A stretch of DNA of 64,000 nucleotides from Phyllobacterium sophorae (lineage in GTDB: Bacteria; Pseudomonadota; Alphaproteobacteria; Rhizobiales; Rhizobiaceae): assembly GCF_003010965.1 (NCBI RefSeq), contig NZ_PGGM01000006.1, forward strand, positions 225,217-289,216, in the 5' to 3' direction. The notes under the pieces were generated by a model that searched no databases, was not told where the DNA came from, and was given only the letters and a program-made list of their open reading frames with translations. Position numbers and translations under genes: made by a program. Below, in pieces: positions 9,295 to 18,650 of this stretch; position 1 is the first letter of the stretch; each line of letters opens with the position of its first letter.

Positions 9295-10427
9295 GGATCT
9301 CGTCGCTTTCCGAACAGGCGCGACCGGGCTTTTCGCACGCTGGCCCAGATTACGTCATTCTGTTTGATGGTTCGCACCAGTTTGCCGCGTGCCGCAAGAT
9401 AGCCGGCATATATCCGGCCCTTGGTCGTTAGGCTGACATCCGCGTCGTAGGTCGGGACTTCGATGTCGCTCCAGCTTCGTTTATATGGCTCGTCGCCGAT
9501 GCCAAAACTGTAAACCGCGAGATTGGTATTGCAGCTGTCCTGGATATCCTCAAAAAACAGGAACTCACCGGGGCTGGCGCTGACAAGCCCATCTTCGGAT
9601 ATACCGATGAAGTCGATGAAGGTCTGGTGCTGCGAATATGATTTGCCGAGAACCGCCCGGTATTTGCCTGCGACCTCCAGGGCCTTGAGCTGAAATCGCG
9701 GCGCTTCCAAGCCGGTTTCGTTCGCAAACAGCCGGTGAAAGAAATCCTTTATGCCTGCAGGCTCGTAGGTGTTCCTGATACCTGCCTTGGCAAGGCGGTC
9801 CGCTTTCCAAACGAAATAGTTTTCAAGCATTGCCTCGGCCTCGGATGCCGTCGCTGCAGTTACGATGCGATACCCGCCAGCGTCCTCGAAACGGCGCATG
9901 TTCTGCCGGTGTTTTTTCTTCTTCCTCTTGGAGCTGTTGCGGGCGAGTACGGTCTCGAAATTCCGGTCCAGCGTAATTGCGAGACTGACATTGGCGTTTT
10001 CCCGGCCTGGAAGCTGGCTAAGGGGATTGGTTATGCCGTCAAGTTCACCCAGTTGCCTTGCCAGCGACACCAGATCGATATCCGGCCGGGCCTTACGCAA
10101 CTCTTCGAAGAGCGTTGCAAGGTCGTTGCGGCCAATTTCGTGAGTCCCCGAAATCGCCGGAAAATTGCAATTGGCGTGCGGCCCACCAGCAAAGATGGCG
10201 ACGCGAACCGGGCCTTTTTGGACGATCTCCAGCGGCAGGATGAATACCGGTCTGTCGGCCGCACACAACACCGCAACCAGGCAATCCGCGTTGACTGATG
10301 ATTGCCAGAAAGAAAACCAGCCTGCCGTTTGTGCCGGACCAGCAAAAAAGCCTTCTCCAAGTCCAGCCCACAACATGTTGGCTTCAGCCGCGAAAACGAT
10401 CTTTGCTTTTAAAGGAGGAAGCGGCAT
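9288..10427 (-). CDS. CelD/BcsL-type GNAT acyltransferase
   Basis: A 379-residue protein with the tandem-GNAT layout of the CelD/BcsL family (PF13480). The N-terminal half has FFAGPAQTAGWFSFWQ. A very basic linker (SSKRKKKKHRQNMRRFED) follows, and the C-terminal acyltransferase core has YFVWKADRLAKAGI and GEFLFFEDIQ. Members are thought to acylate polysaccharide precursors or act in exopolysaccharide synthesis. Placement between the export genes and a deacetylase supports a tailoring role here, which is inference. Start ATG at 10427; no strong ribosome site is visible. Confidence 0.75.
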   Translation of the reverse strand: MPLPPLKAKIVFAAEANMLWAGLGEGFFAGPAQTAGWFSFWQSSVNADCLVAVLCAADRPVFILPLEIVQKGPVRVAIFAGGPHANCNFPAISGTHEIGRNDLATLFEELRKARPDIDLVSLARQLGELDGITNPLSQLPGRENANVSLAITLDRNFETVLARNSSKRKKKKHRQNMRRFEDAGGYRIVTAATASEAEAMLENYFVWKADRLAKAGIRNTYEPAGIKDFFHRLFANETGLEAPRFQLKALEVAGKYRAVLGKSYSQHQTFIDFIGISEDGLVSASPGEFLFFEDIQDSCNTNLAVYSFGIGDEPYKRSWSDIEVPTYDADVSLTTKGRIYAGYLAARGKLVRTIKQNDVIWASVRKARSRLFGKRRDPQ

Positions 10428-10556
10428 GACTTGGTCCAGTGGAGGAGGGGTAAAACGGGGCGGGTTCGTTGATCAACCATATATAAACATTTACGTTGCA
10501 TGACTTGATGAATAGAACCCTCCGATTATCCCTGAATAGCGCAAATTGGTGAAGGA

Positions 10557-11612
10557 ATGGTCCACGCGGCTGACTTGATACGAAAGGCCGTGATGAGACT
10601 GGCTTGGCACAGCGGTTTCGCGTCGCGCACGCGTGATCGTTTTGGCGGTTTGGGTTCGATCATCATGTTGCACCGTGTCCGCCCGGACTGTATCAGCCCG
10701 CTCGGCGTTACGCGTTCACTGTCGATCACGCCGCACTTTCTCGACCAGATCCTGGTCTCGCTGAAATCCGAAGGCACCGAGCTTGTTTCGATGGATGAGA
10801 TGGCGGATCGTGTCAGATCGGGGTCGCGTCATGACCGGCGCTTTGCCGCAGTCACGCTCGATGACGGCTACAACGACAATCTGCATCATGCCTGGCCGGT
10901 TTTTCAAAAGCACAATGTGCCCTTCACCATCTATGCTGCGCCGGGTCTCGTCGAGGGGGCGGCGGTCCTTTGGTGGGAGGTCGTGGAAAAGCTCGTCGCT
11001 AAGGCAACCTTCATCAAAATACCGGGTGGTGGTCCCGAGTGGCGCTGCGGAACGCTCATCCAGAAGCGTGCCGCCTTCCACGCCCTGATGCGATATTTTT
11101 CCTACACGCTGACCGAACTTGACCAGGTTCCTGTCCTGCGCGAGATGTGCGCCGCCGAAGGAATGATCTGTGGCGTATCCGCGGATCGGGACGTCATGAA
11201 CTGGAAGGAGTTGCGCCAGATCGCCAGCGATCCGCTGTGCACGATTGGCGCCCACACCGTCCACCACTACAACCTGAAGAGGCTGACCGCAGGTATGGTC
11301 TCACAGGAGATGCGCCTTTCCGCCGACATGCTGGAAGACAAACTGGGAAAACGTCCCCTTCATTTCGCTTATCCCTATGGCTCGGCCAAGGCCGCCGGAA
11401 AACGCGAAGCCGAGATCGCGGCCGGGGAAGGGTTCCTCTCCGCCGTCACCACGCGTCACGGCACCATTCATCCGGAGCACCGCGCCAATCTGCACGCCCT
11501 GCCGCGCATCTCCATCAATGGCCGGTTTCAGAAGCTCGTCTATGCGCAGACGATGATGAGCGGTGTGACGACGCCCATTGCCAATGCCGGCCGCCGCGTC
11601 GTACAGGCTTAG
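10557..11612 (+). CDS. Polysaccharide deacetylase (NodB/CE4 family)
   Basis: A 351-residue CE4-type enzyme. The metal and catalytic motif 1 is TLDDGYNDN (about 101-109), the His motif is GAHTVHHYNLKRLT near 235, and the proline/arginine-type motif is FAYPYGSAK near 265. It removes acetyl groups from N-acetylated sugars. No signal peptide is evident, so it may act on the lipid-linked precursor at the inner membrane, or be exported atypically. It probably belongs to the same modification set as the divergent acyltransferase. GAAGGA sits directly before the ATG, an unusually tight spacing, so the Met at codon 13 is an alternative start. Confidence 0.85.
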   Translation: MVHAADLIRKAVMRLAWHSGFASRTRDRFGGLGSIIMLHRVRPDCISPLGVTRSLSITPHFLDQILVSLKSEGTELVSMDEMADRVRSGSRHDRRFAAVTLDDGYNDNLHHAWPVFQKHNVPFTIYAAPGLVEGAAVLWWEVVEKLVAKATFIKIPGGGPEWRCGTLIQKRAAFHALMRYFSYTLTELDQVPVLREMCAAEGMICGVSADRDVMNWKELRQIASDPLCTIGAHTVHHYNLKRLTAGMVSQEMRLSADMLEDKLGKRPLHFAYPYGSAKAAGKREAEIAAGEGFLSAVTTRHGTIHPEHRANLHALPRISINGRFQKLVYAQTMMSGVTTPIANAGRRVVQA

Positions 11613-11681
11613 TTTTTCTAAGGAATTCAGCCTGATCCGGTAGCTGGGGTGGTTCGGGAACCGGAGCGCAGCGGTCGATTC

Positions 11682-11909
11682 TCAAGCCTTCTTCTTGGGG
11701 GCTTTTTCCATCCAGCTGATGATAAACATCGCGGGTACGACCCAAAGAATACCTGTCCCGAAGAAATAAATGAGGTGAACCCACGGGCTGGCGTTGCCGA
11801 GCAATGCCACGGCAAAGATGGTCGCGACGATTGCGTAAACGCAGACGAGTGCCACGAGCAGAAATGTACCGATGAGTTTCTTCAGCCTTACGGGCATCGC
11901 GCCATCCAT
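11682..11909 (-). CDS. DUF2842 small membrane protein
   Basis: A 75-residue protein with two hydrophobic helices (about 13-37 and 43-64) and a lysine-rich end (EKAPKKKA). The PVRLKKLIGT start and the paired helices match DUF2842 (PF11003), a family of unknown function typical of Rhizobiales and often beside the heme A synthase gene, as here. A second Met four codons in (MPVRLKK) may be the real start. Function unknown. Confidence 0.75.
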   Translation of the reverse strand: MDGAMPVRLKKLIGTFLLVALVCVYAIVATIFAVALLGNASPWVHLIYFFGTGILWVVPAMFIISWMEKAPKKKA

Positions 11910-12066
11910 TCTCTAGCTTCAGTGCCACCCTCTACCCGTTAACGTTTCCTGCGGAAAGCAAAAAAGTCCTGGCTGCGTTATAAACGCGACGGCGTGTCGC
12001 GTGATCGTCGCCTTGTCATGGATCATCTAATGCTGCACCTATCCGCTGGATACAGGAGTGTTCTGC

Positions 12067-13164
12067 ATGGCCGCCCAGACAATTTCCGAAGGCAGGATTG
12101 CCTCGGTTCAGAACCAGGAAGCCCGAAATCGCCGATATATCCGCATCTGGCTCTATCTGGTGCTGATCGTATTGGCGACAATCGTAATCGTCGGTGGGGC
12201 GACGCGCATGACAGGCTCCGGTCTTTCCATCACCGAATGGAAGCCGATCCATGGCATTATCCCGCCACTCGGCCATGACCAGTGGATGGAAGAATTCGAC
12301 AAATACCGCCAGATCCCGCAATACGAGCGGCTTAACAAGGGAATGAGCCTGGCCGAGTTCCAGCAGATTTTCTGGTGGGAGTGGGCGCACCGGTTTCTCG
12401 CGCGCGGCGTCGGCTTTCTTGTGGCATTGCCGCTGGCTTTCTTCTGGCTCACAGGCCGGCTTGAGCGCCGTTTGAAACCGCGCATGGTCGGCATTCTGGC
12501 GCTCGGCGGTCTTCAGGGTGCGGTCGGCTGGTGGATGGTTGCATCAGGGCTTGTCGATCGCGTGGACGTCAGTCAATACCGGCTCGCCACACATCTGACG
12601 CTGGCCTGCATCATTTTTGCTGCCGTCATGTATGTGGCCCGCGGTCTCGCCGTCTATTCGCAAGCGTCCGCCAATCGTCAGCTCCAGCGGTTCGCAGGCT
12701 GGTTTGTGCTCTTCGTCTTCATCCAGATCTACCTGGGCGCGCTTGTCGCTGGCCTTGATGCGGGGCTTTCATACAATACATGGCCGCTGATGGATGGGTC
12801 GGTCATCCCGGGCGATCTCTTCCCGATCCAGCCGATTTGGCACAACTTCTTCGAGAATCCAAAGACCGTGCAATTCGTCCACCGGTTCTTCGCCTATTTC
12901 GTCTTTGCCGTGGCCATTTGGCAGGCCATATCGACCATGCGGCAGGCTCCGGGCACAACCCATGCGCGCCGCGCCATGCTCCTGGCGATTCTGGTTGCGC
13001 TGCAAGCGGCCATTGGCATCACGACGCTGCTCTTGCAGGTGCCGATCAGCCTCGGTCTGTTGCACCAGGCCTTTGCCATCATACTGCTTGGCTTCTCGAT
13101 CGCGCACTGGCGCGCGACGAAGGGAGCCTATCCGCTTGAAACTGAGGTTGTTTCCGGGCGGTAA
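12067..13164 (+). CDS. ctaA: Heme A synthase (COX15/CtaA)
   Basis: Oxidises heme O to heme A for aa3-type cytochrome oxidase, in the inner membrane. The protein has about 365 residues and eight spans. Conserved blocks include [19 protein letters not shown] (about 53-71), [12 protein letters not shown] with one heme-ligand His, and [12 protein letters not shown] and LLHQAFAI with others. ATG at 12067 has GGAG eight bases upstream; a GTG three codons earlier overlaps that site and is less likely. It is transcribed alone, and about 160 bp upstream separates it from the divergent DUF2842 gene. Confidence 0.95.
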   Translation: MAAQTISEGRIASVQNQEARNRRYIRIWLYLVLIVLATIVIVGGATRMTGSGLSITEWKPIHGIIPPLGHDQWMEEFDKYRQIPQYERLNKGMSLAEFQQIFWWEWAHRFLARGVGFLVALPLAFFWLTGRLERRLKPRMVGILALGGLQGAVGWWMVASGLVDRVDVSQYRLATHLTLACIIFAAVMYVARGLAVYSQASANRQLQRFAGWFVLFVFIQIYLGALVAGLDAGLSYNTWPLMDGSVIPGDLFPIQPIWHNFFENPKTVQFVHRFFAYFVFAVAIWQAISTMRQAPGTTHARRAMLLAILVALQAAIGITTLLLQVPISLGLLHQAFAIILLGFSIAHWRATKGAYPLETEVVSGR

Positions 13165-13207
13165 TGGGGTCAAATTGCATAGTACTTTGTACCAATTGTG
13201 TTGACCT

Positions 13208-13217
13208 CACCTAGGTG
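13208..13217. promoter_or_regulatory. Short palindrome before the GDSL esterase gene
   Basis: The 10-bp perfect palindrome CACCTAGGTG lies 33 bp before the esterase start and directly after TTGACC (13201-13206), which could be a -35 box. It may be an operator. At this length chance cannot be excluded. Confidence 0.3.
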
Positions 13218-13249
13218 TCATCCTCCGGTCATCTTGGAGGAATATGGCT

Positions 13250-14371
13250 ATGTATTTATCTTGCCGACTACAAAATCATATTCGTGCAGCGATATACGTA
13301 TGCATTTTAAGCATACTATCAGTGTTACATGGCAACAGCGCTTTTGCTGGTGAATTCAGGCGCCTATATTCATTTGGTGACAGCTATACGGATATTTCCA
13401 ATAACGGTCCCGGCACCGCCACCTACCCCTCTAAACACGAAGCGCTGTCGAAGTTCTCTTCAAAAAGTTACTACCCACTTTCTTACTCTCTTTTTAGCGC
13501 TCTCGGTCTAACCGATAGCGAAGCTTATTTCGGTTATGGTCAAAGCGGAGCAACCGCTCAAGAAATAATCGATCGAGGCTCGCTTAAGGGACAAGTAAGC
13601 GCGGCAATAAAGACGATAGATGTTTCCACAGAAAAGAAATTTGACAGCCAGGATGTGATCATCATCAATATCGGCATCAATGACGCAGACATTTTCCGCA
13701 AAAAATATGACAAAAATACAGCCGCGGACCAGCCCGCCAAGGATGGTTATGAAACCGCGGCAAGCGCTGCCGCGCAGGTGAAACTCCTTGTCGAAAAGGG
13801 CGCCAAAAACATAGTCTTCTCAGGGTTCAGCTCGGTTGGCTTTGTGAAGAAGTATTTTGAGAGCAAAAATTTAGCACAAGTAAATCTTTTCGCCGCGTCT
13901 TATTATTCCGGATTACAGAAAGAGCTCGCCCCGTTAACTAAGGATGGTGCACGGATTTTTCTCGTCAATATTGATAGTGTATACGCGCGCGTCGGAGAAA
14001 AGCTCTCGGCATACGGCTTCAAGACCTATAACCGGCCTCCAGATTTACCCGATGGCGCTGCTCAATCATGGCAATCGGAAACGATCTTGAGTGACTCACT
14101 TCATCCGTCCACAGGCGGGTTCAAATTAGTGGCAAATTATATGGCCAGATTTCTTAACAATCCCGGCAATGTCCAATACGGCAGTACATTGATCCTTCGT
14201 AGCGAAGATCTGAAAGGTTATGTATCCAATTTGGGCTCGATCTTGGTCCATCAGGAAACGGCCACGAAATTTGACGCCGACATCGACGGCAGTGGACTCG
14301 TGACCTCGGTGGGATCAGGCCCAATTTCGCCCGTCTCTCCTGTAACAAACTTCGTGCAACATATACAGTGA
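13250..14371 (+). CDS. Secreted SGNH/GDSL esterase
   Basis: About 373 residues. A signal peptide ends near NSAFA-GEF. The four SGNH blocks are seen: block I SFGDSYTD with the nucleophile Ser near 44, block II Gly in GYGQSGATA, block III Asn in NIGINDAD and block V DSLHPST with Asp and His. Many proteobacterial enzymes of this kind carry a C-terminal autotransporter barrel. This one stops after about 50 extra residues without a barrel, so it is probably released into the periplasm or medium. GGAGG lies nine bases before ATG 13250 and three before the ATG at 13244. Base composition is more AT-rich than in neighbouring ctaA, hinting at transfer. Confidence 0.78.
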   Translation: MYLSCRLQNHIRAAIYVCILSILSVLHGNSAFAGEFRRLYSFGDSYTDISNNGPGTATYPSKHEALSKFSSKSYYPLSYSLFSALGLTDSEAYFGYGQSGATAQEIIDRGSLKGQVSAAIKTIDVSTEKKFDSQDVIIINIGINDADIFRKKYDKNTAADQPAKDGYETAASAAAQVKLLVEKGAKNIVFSGFSSVGFVKKYFESKNLAQVNLFAASYYSGLQKELAPLTKDGARIFLVNIDSVYARVGEKLSAYGFKTYNRPPDLPDGAAQSWQSETILSDSLHPSTGGFKLVANYMARFLNNPGNVQYGSTLILRSEDLKGYVSNLGSILVHQETATKFDADIDGSGLVTSVGSGPISPVSPVTNFVQHIQ

Positions 14372-14434
14372 TCAAACCCACTGCACCGTGCCGGAGCGGT
14401 TCGCTGCATGTCTATGTTATCCAGCGCATAACGT

Positions 14435-15286
14435 TCACAGGGAATTCAGGACTTTTCGGATTGCCTCTGCAACGCCGAGACTGCGCGCCGCCTCGTCGTA
14501 ATTCCCGTCCTCATCGTGCCACGATGCTGAAAGGCAGGCGTGCGCCATGCCGAAGCCGAGTATGGTTCTGATATCTCGGTTGAATGCCTCTGAGAACGTC
14601 CGCGCCATCGAAGCGATGCGGCTTTCGCTGGCGCGCAGATCGTCGCGGTCCAGCGGATTGTAGAACATGTTGGCAGCGTCATACATCGGATCGCCGATCA
14701 GGCCCTTCGGATCCAGCACCAGCCAGCCGCGCATCCCGTGCAACACGTTCTCATGGTGCAGGTCGCCATGCAACGGCTGAACGTCCCGTTGATTGTTCAA
14801 CAACCTGTCAGCAAGTTCTGCCGCTTCGGCAAACTGGCTTTGCACGCCGCGATTCCGGTCCGCCTCGGCCTTCTTGAACAGGCTGGCGAACATCGTTCGC
14901 AATGGTATGAGATCCGGCGGCACCGGGCGGCCGGCTTGTTTGGACTGCAATAGTTTAAGGAAGACGTCGACGAAGATTTGCGTCGCTGCGTCGTCGCCAT
15001 GTTCGTTGAGGTGATCGAGCAGCGTGCGCTCACCCGCATATTCAAGCAGCAGATTGTTGTGCGACTGCGCGAGCAGGCGGATACAGCCATTGCCCTCGTG
15101 CCATTCGAGATAGTGCGTGCCTCCCAGTTCTTCGCGCATGCCGAGCGGCGTCAGATGCTTGATCACAGCGGCTTCACCGTTTTCGAGCCGCACCTTGACG
15201 ATGCGGCTGGTGACCGTTTCGGCCATCAGTTCGGGCGAGGAGACTTTCCACTCGGGCGGGAAAGTCTCCGTTATCGCATCAAGCAT
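14435..15286 (-). CDS. StrB-like APH(6) family kinase
   Basis: A 283-residue phosphotransferase close in layout to streptomycin 6-kinases (PF04655). It has ATP-lobe features AAVIKHLTP and [12 protein letters not shown], the catalytic loop [11 protein letters not shown] (Asp base), the metal Asp in [13 protein letters not shown], then [14 protein letters not shown] and [11 protein letters not shown]. These blocks line up well with StrB from memory. Whether it inactivates streptomycin or phosphorylates another small molecule is unknown. Its start overlaps the end of argC by eight bases, so it is translated with a housekeeping gene and not carried on an obvious resistance element. Confidence 0.82.
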   Translation of the reverse strand: MLDAITETFPPEWKVSSPELMAETVTSRIVKVRLENGEAAVIKHLTPLGMREELGGTHYLEWHEGNGCIRLLAQSHNNLLLEYAGERTLLDHLNEHGDDAATQIFVDVFLKLLQSKQAGRPVPPDLIPLRTMFASLFKKAEADRNRGVQSQFAEAAELADRLLNNQRDVQPLHGDLHHENVLHGMRGWLVLDPKGLIGDPMYDAANMFYNPLDRDDLRASESRIASMARTFSEAFNRDIRTILGFGMAHACLSASWHDEDGNYDEAARSLGVAEAIRKVLNSL

Positions 15287-16214
15287 TGCCCAGCATCAAA
15301 TCAAGGTTCTGCACCGCAGCACCCGACGCACCCTTGCCGAGATTGTCGAGGAGCGCGACCAGATTGACCTGGCCTTGACCCTCGGTGCCGAAGACGTAGA
15401 GCTTCATGATGTCGGTGTCGCGCAGCTCTTCCGGATCGAGGCGTGGCAACATGGCGCTTTCGGCCAGCGGCACCACCTGCACGATGTTCTGGCCCTCATA
15501 ATGCGCGCTCAATGCGGCATGGATATCCTGCATCGACGCATTGCCGTTGAGGTCATCGGTAAACACCGGAACCTGCACGATCATGCCTTGCGGGAAACGG
15601 CCGACACTTGGGCTAAAGATCGGCTTGCGTTCGAGATGTCCATGCGTCTGCAGTTCCGGCACATGTTTGTGCTTCAGCGGCATCGCATAGAGGAAATGAT
15701 TGGCGGCGATGTGGTCCGGACTGTCCGGGTTTTCCATCTGCGCGATCATCTGCTTGCCGCCGCCGGTATAGCCGGAGACTGCATTGACCGTGACCGGATA
15801 ATTGCCAGGCAAGATTCCCGCGTCGCGTAATGGCCGAACCAGGGAAATCGCGCCAGTCGGATAGCAGCCGGGATTGGCGACGAGCCGCGCATCGATGATC
15901 TTCCGCCGCTGGGCACGGTCGAGTTCGGCAAAGCCATAAGCCCAGTCCGGATGTACGCGGTGCGCCGTCGAAGTGTCGATGATTTTCGTTGAATTATGAC
16001 CTTCTAGAATTGACACTGCTTCTTTCGACGCATCGTCCGGCAGGCAGAGAATGGCAACATCCGCTTCCTTCAGGAAGTCGGAGCGCAAATCCTTGTTGCG
16101 CCGCTCGGCTTCAGGAATGGAAAGGACTTCGAGATCGCCGCGGTTGGCTAACCGCGTCCGGATCTGCAGACCAGTGGTGCCGTGTTCGCCGTCGATGAAG
16201 ATTTTCGGTTTCAT
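15279..16214 (-). CDS. argC: N-acetyl-gamma-glutamyl-phosphate reductase, type 2
   Basis: NADPH-dependent third step of arginine synthesis in the cytoplasm. At 311 residues it is the short type-2 enzyme. The Rossmann start is [19 protein letters not shown], the catalytic Cys lies in [12 protein letters not shown] (about 115), and the C-terminal domain contains [12 protein letters not shown]. It follows speB by 60 bp and overlaps the APH(6)-like gene, suggesting an operon of arginine/polyamine genes with the kinase as passenger. Confidence 0.95.
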   Translation of the reverse strand: MKPKIFIDGEHGTTGLQIRTRLANRGDLEVLSIPEAERRNKDLRSDFLKEADVAILCLPDDASKEAVSILEGHNSTKIIDTSTAHRVHPDWAYGFAELDRAQRRKIIDARLVANPGCYPTGAISLVRPLRDAGILPGNYPVTVNAVSGYTGGGKQMIAQMENPDSPDHIAANHFLYAMPLKHKHVPELQTHGHLERKPIFSPSVGRFPQGMIVQVPVFTDDLNGNASMQDIHAALSAHYEGQNIVQVVPLAESAMLPRLDPEELRDTDIMKLYVFGTEGQGQVNLVALLDNLGKGASGAAVQNLDLMLGNA

Positions 16215-16274
16215 GAGGATATCCTTGGGAAGCTTGAAATTCAGATAGTTGGCGTGGGAACCCGATTCAATGTC

Positions 16275-17228
16275 TCAGCTTCGTCGAGCCTTCTTTTCTG
16301 CAAGGATACCAAGGTAATACATCGCGATTGTGGCACCTGCGATCGCGGTCACGTCCGCATGGTCATAGGCAGGCGCAACTTCAACCACATCGGCGCCGAC
16401 GATGTTGAGGTCCGTCAGATGCCGCAGCACGGAAAGGATTTTTGCCGAAGACGGGCCGCCGGCGACAGGTGTTCCCGTACCCGGTGCGAAGGCGGGATCG
16501 AGGCAATCGATATCGAACGTCAGGTAAACCGGTCTGCCTGCGGTGCGCGCGATGATCTGCTTGGCGATCTCCGCCGCTGACATTTCCTCGACCTCGTAGC
16601 CGTAGACGATCTTCAACCCGCAATCGTCCGGCGCATGGGTGCGGATGCCAACCTGGATCGAGTGGGAGGGGTCGATAACGCCGTCACGTGCCGCACGCCC
16701 GACGAAGGAGCCATGATCAATGCGCTTGCCATCGTCGTACCAGGTATCCTGATGCGCATCGAACTGCACGAGCGCCACCGGTCCGTGCTTGGCGGCATGC
16801 GCCTTGAGGATCGGCCAGGTGACGAAATGATCGCCGCCGAGCGACAGCAGAAACGCGCCGGATTTGATGATCTTCGCCGCTTCGCGCTCGATCGTAGCAG
16901 GTGTCTTTTGATGATTGCCATAGTCGAGCAGGCAATCGCCATAGTCGATCACCGCGAGATCGGCAAAGAGATCGCGCTGGAACGGATATTGCGGATCATT
17001 GTCGAAGATCGCCGAAGCGCGCCGTATCGCCTGCGGGCCAAACCGCGCGCCGGGCCGGTTGGAAACCGCGGCATCGAACGGGATTCCCCAGACGACCGCC
17101 TCGGCCCCATTGAGATTTTTCGTATAGCGCCTGCGCATGAAGGAGAGGGCGCCCGCATGGGTCGGATCAGTCGCCGCGCTGGTCAATGTTCGCGCTGTGA
17201 AGGCGTGGTCGATGGACTTCGATGGCAT
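16275..17228 (-). CDS. speB: Agmatinase (ureohydrolase family)
   Basis: Hydrolyses agmatine to putrescine and urea, with a binuclear manganese centre. The 317-residue protein has the three metal motifs: GGDHFVTW, DAHQDTW and TFDIDCLDPAFAPGTGTP. Arginase, guanidinobutyrase and formiminoglutamase are alternatives in this family. The SpeB assignment relies on the overall pattern and on the position next to argC. It is followed by argC on the same strand and preceded by the rpsI terminator, so it should have its own promoter near 17230-17300. Confidence 0.85.
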   Translation of the reverse strand: MPSKSIDHAFTARTLTSAATDPTHAGALSFMRRRYTKNLNGAEAVVWGIPFDAAVSNRPGARFGPQAIRRASAIFDNDPQYPFQRDLFADLAVIDYGDCLLDYGNHQKTPATIEREAAKIIKSGAFLLSLGGDHFVTWPILKAHAAKHGPVALVQFDAHQDTWYDDGKRIDHGSFVGRAARDGVIDPSHSIQVGIRTHAPDDCGLKIVYGYEVEEMSAAEIAKQIIARTAGRPVYLTFDIDCLDPAFAPGTGTPVAGGPSSAKILSVLRHLTDLNIVGADVVEVAPAYDHADVTAIAGATIAMYYLGILAEKKARRS

Positions 17229-17265
17229 CGGGTTCTAGGCTCCGAGGGGTGTTTGATGCACGACA

Positions 17266-17288
17266 TTTATCTCCCCATCAAGGGGAGA
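17266..17288. repeat. Inverted repeat resembling rhizobial intergenic palindromes
   Basis: ATCTCCCC at 17266-17273 and GGGGAGAGAT at 17279-17288 face each other, followed by GGCGGCGAAGC. Many Rhizobiales genomes carry dispersed intergenic palindromes with CTCCCC/GGGGAGAT arms, and this looks like a short copy. Transcribed, it would form a hairpin just upstream of speB. Family membership is from memory. Confidence 0.4.
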
Positions 17289-17328
17289 GATAGGCGGCGA
17301 AGCTATCGCAAACTTGTATCGGCGCAAC

Positions 17329-17359
17329 AAAAAAGCGGACCCAAGGGCCCGCTTTTTGT
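17329..17359 (-). terminator. Intrinsic terminator of the rplM-rpsI operon
   Basis: On the minus strand AAAAAGCGGGCCC, a short TT loop, and GGGTCCGCTTTTTT form a GC-rich stem ending in a T run, 23 bp after the rpsI stop. Both arms carry A or T tracts, so it may also act in the other direction. Confidence 0.85.
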
Positions 17360-17381
17360 TCTTGTCCAATTGAGGCGCGAA

Positions 17382-17858
17382 TTAACGCTTCGAGAACTGG
17401 AACGAACGACGGGCCTTGGCCTTGCCGTACTTCTTGCGTTCGACAACGCGGCTGTCGCGTGTCAGGAAGCCGCCCTTCTTCAGAACGCCGCGCAGTGCAG
17501 GTTCGAAATAGGTGAGGGCCTTGGAGATGCCGTGACGAACGGCACCAGCCTGACCGGACAGACCACCACCGGCAACGGTAGCGATGATGTCGTACTGTCC
17601 GGCGCGGTTGGCAGCCACGATCGGCTGCTGCAGGATCATCTGCAGAACCGGACGGGCGAAATACTTGCCGTATTCCTTGTCGTTGACGACAATCTTGCCG
17701 GAACCTGGCTTGATCCAGACGCGGGCGACCGCGTCCTTGCGCTTGCCGGTTGCATAGGCACGGCCTTTGGCGTCAAGCTTCTGGACGTGAACCGGCGCAG
17801 CAGCCTGCGTCGTTGCGGCAACAGTGCCGAGGTCTGCGAGCGAGTTGAGCTCAGCCAT
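17382..17858 (-). CDS. rpsI: 30S ribosomal protein S9
   Basis: A 158-residue small-subunit protein. [20 protein letters not shown] and [12 protein letters not shown] are the S9 core, and the end [13 protein letters not shown] is the tail reaching the P-site tRNA. The first 25 residues are an alphaproteobacterial Ala-rich extension. It follows rplM by two bases and shares its promoter. Confidence 0.97.
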   Translation of the reverse strand: MAELNSLADLGTVAATTQAAAPVHVQKLDAKGRAYATGKRKDAVARVWIKPGSGKIVVNDKEYGKYFARPVLQMILQQPIVAANRAGQYDIIATVAGGGLSGQAGAVRHGISKALTYFEPALRGVLKKGGFLTRDSRVVERKKYGKAKARRSFQFSKR

Positions 17859-17860
17859 TC

Positions 17861-18325
17861 TTATGCGCTCCTTTTGTTCTTGGCATTCAGCGCGCCGACG
17901 TCGAGGACTTCGGGGGACTGAGCTTCATGCGGGTGGTTGGAACCAGCGTAAACGCGCAGGTTCTTCATCTGGCGACGGCCGAGCGGGCCACGGGGAACCA
18001 TGCGCTCTACAGCCTTTTCAACGACGCGTTCCGGGAAACGGCCTTCGAGCAGCTGGCGGGCAGTGCGTTCCTTGATGCCGCCGGGATGGCCGGTGTGCCA
18101 GTAATAAACCTTGTCGGTAAACTTCTTACCGGTAAAGGCAACCTTGTCGGCATTGATGATGATGACATTGTCGCCATCGTCTACGTGCGGGGTGAAGGTT
18201 GCTTTGTGCTTGCCGCGCAGGATATTGGCGACGATGGTAGCGAGGCGACCGACGACGAGACCTTCGGCGTCAATCAGGATCCACTTTTTCGTCACTTCTG
18301 CCGGCTTCTGAGAGAAGGTAGCCAT
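17861..18325 (-). CDS. rplM: 50S ribosomal protein L13
   Basis: Early-assembling large-subunit protein of 154 residues. It has [33 protein letters not shown] and [18 protein letters not shown]. The ATG at 18325 has AAGGA seven bases upstream and gives the usual MATFSQKP start. A seven-codon longer frame exists but has no such site. Confidence 0.97.
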   Translation of the reverse strand: MATFSQKPAEVTKKWILIDAEGLVVGRLATIVANILRGKHKATFTPHVDDGDNVIIINADKVAFTGKKFTDKVYYWHTGHPGGIKERTARQLLEGRFPERVVEKAVERMVPRGPLGRRQMKNLRVYAGSNHPHEAQSPEVLDVGALNAKNKRSA

Positions 18326-18447
18326 TGTGTTCGTCCTTGAGATCATCCTTCACGAAGGAAGGCTTTTCTTGTTGCTTGGGTTAAGCAGATCGATGAAATC
18401 CGCATAACAATGAAAAACGGCGGGAAGTCCCACCGCAGTCGAGGGTT

Positions 18448-18476
18448 TCAATAAAGGGCTATGGCGCTCGCGTCAA
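18448..18476 (-). promoter_or_regulatory. Candidate promoter of rplM-rpsI
   Basis: On the minus strand TTGACG (18476-18471) and TATTGA (18453-18448) are 17 bp apart and lie about 120 bp before rplM, a reasonable sigma-70-type pair. A GC-rich inverted segment (GGCGGGAAGTCCCACC) follows in the leader. The remaining 18326-18650 interval shows no gene. Confidence 0.42.
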
Positions 18477-18650
18477 GTGGTGGATATTTGGTGATGGTAT
18501 AAATATAGCAACAAAAACAAGTGGTTATGGAAAAGGTATCATATTACCACATCATTCTCCAGCTGCTTGGCGCGTGCCGGTGCGGTAAAAGACTGTTTGT
18601 AGCACCCTGACAGTGGCAATGCCCGACGGCTTCGAAGGGCGCTGGACAAT

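Noticed and set aside
16635..17921. 428-codon plus-strand open frame across speB and rpsI
   Set aside because: It is antisense to two well-identified genes and shows no protein family features.
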